From assembly GCA_016721505.1 (NCBI GenBank), contig JADKHX010000006.1, forward strand, positions 277,970 through 341,969: DNA of 64,000 nt, given 5' to 3'. Positions 61,582 through 64,000 of this stretch are shown here, in pieces. Both the position numbers and the translations under genes were made by a program. Source of the DNA: Rhodocyclaceae bacterium (GTDB taxonomy: Bacteria > Pseudomonadota > Gammaproteobacteria > Burkholderiales > Rhodocyclaceae). How positions within the stretch are numbered: position 1 is the stretch's first letter; each line of letters opens with the position of its first letter. A model generated the notes under the pieces. The model saw only the letters and a program-made list of their open reading frames with translations. It had not been told where the DNA came from and searched no databases.

Positions 61582-63824
61582 AAAGCCAAGAACGAACCCG
61601 CGGCCGAAAAACGTAAAAAAGACGACACAGCTACGCGCAAACCACCAATGCCCATGCCCTCGGGCACCAGGCACCGATGGCCAGGGTGATTTCCTCAGCG
61701 CCCGGCCGGGCTCCAAAACCAGCTGTGACCCCCACCACCAATTTCATGCCGGCGTAGAGGGCGGGGGGGTCAAACAAACTTTCGGCCTTTATCTTCACCA
61801 CCGTAGATTCGACCCGCAGTGCCGTTTTCATCCCCGCCCTTCCAAGTTGCCCACCAGCTTTCACTCCGGGCGGGAATTGGCTCTTAGAATCGTTTGCACC
61901 GGCGCTTCATCCCGCAAGCCGAATGCGTCTTCGAGCCAGCTCATGCTCTTTTGGGCGTTGAAACCTCTTGGCCTCCAGGTGCCTCAGATTGAGGGAAAAT
62001 GTTTGTCGTAGTCGCCGTGAAGATAGGCCGTCGGCTGAACAGTGCTGGCCGAGCGATTTGCCGTTTGCATCCTGCAATTTGAGTTGACAGTGGCCGCGGT
62101 GTTTTTCGATTTTCATTTTTACTCACAAGAATTGCGCGAAGCCTCTCTCCAAGCATTAAATTTGACTCTCAGTTGCGGCGCGCGCTTAACGCGCTGCAGC
62201 TTGACCATGGCTGTCGCCGCAGTGATTTTTTCACATAGGTGCGTGGAGAATTCATTCAGTTATGGGCATTTGATTTAGAGATGAGAACGCCGTTAACGAG
62301 CATTTGCCTTGTGGGAATTTCACGCCAAGCATACCCACGAACGGAATCGTTCCGCCTCCCCAAGTAAGACACATCGCGTCAAGCAAAGTCTGCGAGGCGT
62401 TATCAGCGCCGTCGTTAGCCAGAGGCGCGAACACTGGTACGGATTCAACCGGTGGCGGCGGGACATATTCGAAACTAACTTTGGCGGAATAGGGCGGGTC
62501 AGACACAAGCAGTGTTTTCAATGTCGCGGCCGCTTCGCGGCGCGTCGACCAATGTCGGGACTCGTAGTGAAAGTTTGAGCGTTGTATTGGACGCTGCGTA
62601 CGCCGCTGGCACCTACGGCGGCCACCGTCCGCGCCAATCTGCCAAGGCCGCGCGCCAAGTGCGATTCAAAATAAGTTCGACGGGATCTTTGGTGATCCGG
62701 TTGCGCGTGCAGCGCCCGCCGTTTCGCCGTCATCACAACAGCTTGCCCACGGAAATCGTTGCCACACGGAATCACCGAGGATGCCGGCGGCGAGCTTCGC
62801 CTGCTCCAAACCGATCGCGGGGAATGACGCGAATTAAATTCCGTCGGCAACTACACCAGTACCAAGTCATCAATGCGGTCGGTAGTTGGCGCGCGATCCT
62901 AAACGACGATGGCACCACCCCACCGGCATCACCAGAAGGCACTCAGTCAGAACTTTCACTCCGGGGTGCCATTGATAAGGACCCCGCATTGAAGTTGTAG
63001 CCCAAATTTGGTCTAATTACCAGCGCCTGGATCAGTTGCGATTACCAGATTGAACCTCATCCAGACGCGGTGCCAGAAAGGTGAGATAAGCCGGTAAGTC
63101 CACAGCACCCTTTCCTCGCAAGTCTCTATCAACGCGATGCAGTGCGCCCCGCGGAATGCCTGTTCATCAAGCGCTTTGATTGCGGCCAGCGCGGCGACAC
63201 CACATAGCCATCGTCGCCGGCACCACGCCCGTAAGTTTGCCGTCTTCATGAAGCCGGAATCAGTGGTAGTACCCTCTCGCCATCAGTCATTTCCGGTTGT
63301 TTGTCCAGTGACCGTAAATAAAACCGTGCGTTCCTGATCGGGCCCGCCAGTCGCCGGAATATCGAAATACAGCACGGGCGTACGCGCCTAAGCGAACGAC
63401 TTCGAGTCCGATCCCTCAATCGCTTGCGCCTCGACCAGCGTTTTGCCTGTGCCATCGCCGCATCTAGAAAGCCATGCTTTGCCCCGGCGATACTTTATCG
63501 AACGCCGGCGACTTGGCCCGGGAAAGCCTCATTACTCGAGGAGTTCAGGAACAATTTCACAGTCCCAATGTGCAGAAATTTCAGTAACCAATCTTATCAG
63601 ATCAATCGCGGCAGACGCGGCAGGGTGACGTGCATTCATCACAAACTCTCCTCGGAATATAAGCCATTTTACTTGCGAACTCCTTGCCCGTCTCTGCATG
63701 CCGGGTTAGTGAGTCAACAACATCGCTGAGCTTGCCCGATGAGAGGCGGTGTTAAGCTGTGGTGAAAATATCGAATTCTGCGGCAAAACGAACTAGATCG
63801 GTCGAACACAATCAGGAGGAAAAT
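61582..63824. other. 2.2 kb with only broken, unrecognised frames
   Basis: No frame here is convincing. Short frames occur on both strands; some fragments look protein-like (for example SLFDPPALYAGMKLVVGVTAGFG at 61650-61790 minus, and DAMCLTWGGGTIPFVGMLGVKF at 62280-62420 minus), but they change frame every 50-150 bases. This is expected for a region full of single-base indels or for decayed genes. I cannot reconstruct any family with confidence. Confidence 0.6.
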
Positions 63825-64000
63825 ATGAACACAGTCAGCGCATGGTACTTCGGCGTGGCGCGGGTGGCCAATTACAGGCAGGAAGATTTGAGCAGGGCGG
63901 TTGCCGGCCGGTCGGGTCGAGGTGGATCGATCGATCACTGCGGGATTTGCCACTCCGGATTGTCGATGCTCGACAATGAATGGGGATAACACGCTACCCC
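63825..64000 (+). pseudogene. 5' fragment of a zinc alcohol dehydrogenase, frame-disrupted, cut by the window end
   Basis: An excellent ribosome site (AGGAGG at 63814-63819) precedes ATG 63825. The translation contains IDHCGICHSGLSMLDNEWG, the zinc-ligand Cys region of NAD(P)-dependent YahK/AdhC-type alcohol dehydrogenases. A stop follows at 63987, but one extra G in the GGGG run at 63982-63985 would continue ITRYP, matching the family's next residues. A second shift around 63920-63945 seems to separate PAGRVEVD from IDHCGIC. So a real gene start with homopolymer indels, truncated by the window. Confidence 0.75.

Noticed and set aside
62848..62872. ACACCAGTACCAAGTCATCA as a repeat copy
   Set aside because: It has several mismatches in the core and lies in the unreliable right end.
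62512..63000. Plus-strand frame of 162 residues
   Set aside because: Composition is Arg/Ser/Thr-rich without any recognisable motif; typical of an out-of-frame reading in error-rich sequence.

Overview
The window looks like a stretch of a betaproteobacterial chromosome (Burkholderiales-like). The evidence is the conserved housekeeping block bamE-dapB-carA-lysE-carB-greA-yhbY-rlmE-ftsH-folP-glmM, a polyhydroxybutyrate locus with phaR and two phaB genes, and protein sequences typical of that class. I cannot name genus or species from the sequence alone. It is a draft-quality piece: a run of almost pure G at about 7.22-7.58 kb, a frameshifted MCE gene next to it, and an indel-ridden right end (61.6-64.0 kb) suggest local base-calling or assembly trouble.

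Layout. 0.2-7.2 kb: a membrane GGDEF/EAL protein, a sterol-desaturase-type hydroxylase with a small membrane protein, a DMT transporter and a DUF3592 protein. 7.6-10.9 kb: an MlaE/MlaD-type lipid transport operon without its ATPase, then a Crp/Fnr regulator. 11.1-16.5 kb: tRNA-Glu and tRNA-Ala, an FAD dehydrogenase, rimO, phaR, phaB and a second phaB. 16.6-19.1 kb: an arsenic operon arsR-arsI-arsC-arsC-aqpS. 19.2-24.6 kb: an OlsB-like acyltransferase, an LpxH-like phosphoesterase, a CYTH-CHAD protein and a LytS/LytR-type two-component system. 24.7-38.6 kb: the housekeeping block, then fur and a GDT1-type transporter. 38.7-44.5 kb: a ClC channel, a cupin and several secreted or membrane proteins of unknown role.

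44.5-61.6 kb is one long leftward series: two arylsulfatases, two DUF1330-like proteins, DUF3604, a GST, a double DsbA-fold protein, DUF4345, SDR, MBL-fold, SRPBCC, a PF10118 diiron protein, a pair of acyl-CoA dehydrogenases and DUF2855, bounded by a divergent TetR regulator. It reads as a catabolic or detoxification locus for a hydrophobic, possibly sulfated compound; the substrate is unknown.

The most unusual signal is not a gene. About fifteen copies of a roughly 29-base sequence (GACGGCGTGT, two variable bases, then CCAGCACCAACTGGCGA) are spread at intervals of about 1-6 kb from 4.1 to 57.3 kb. They lie between genes, at gene ends, and inside conserved genes such as carB and dapB, in frame and apparently without a change in protein length. 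I do not recognise the family. An uptake-sequence-like or mobile mini-repeat role is a hypothesis.
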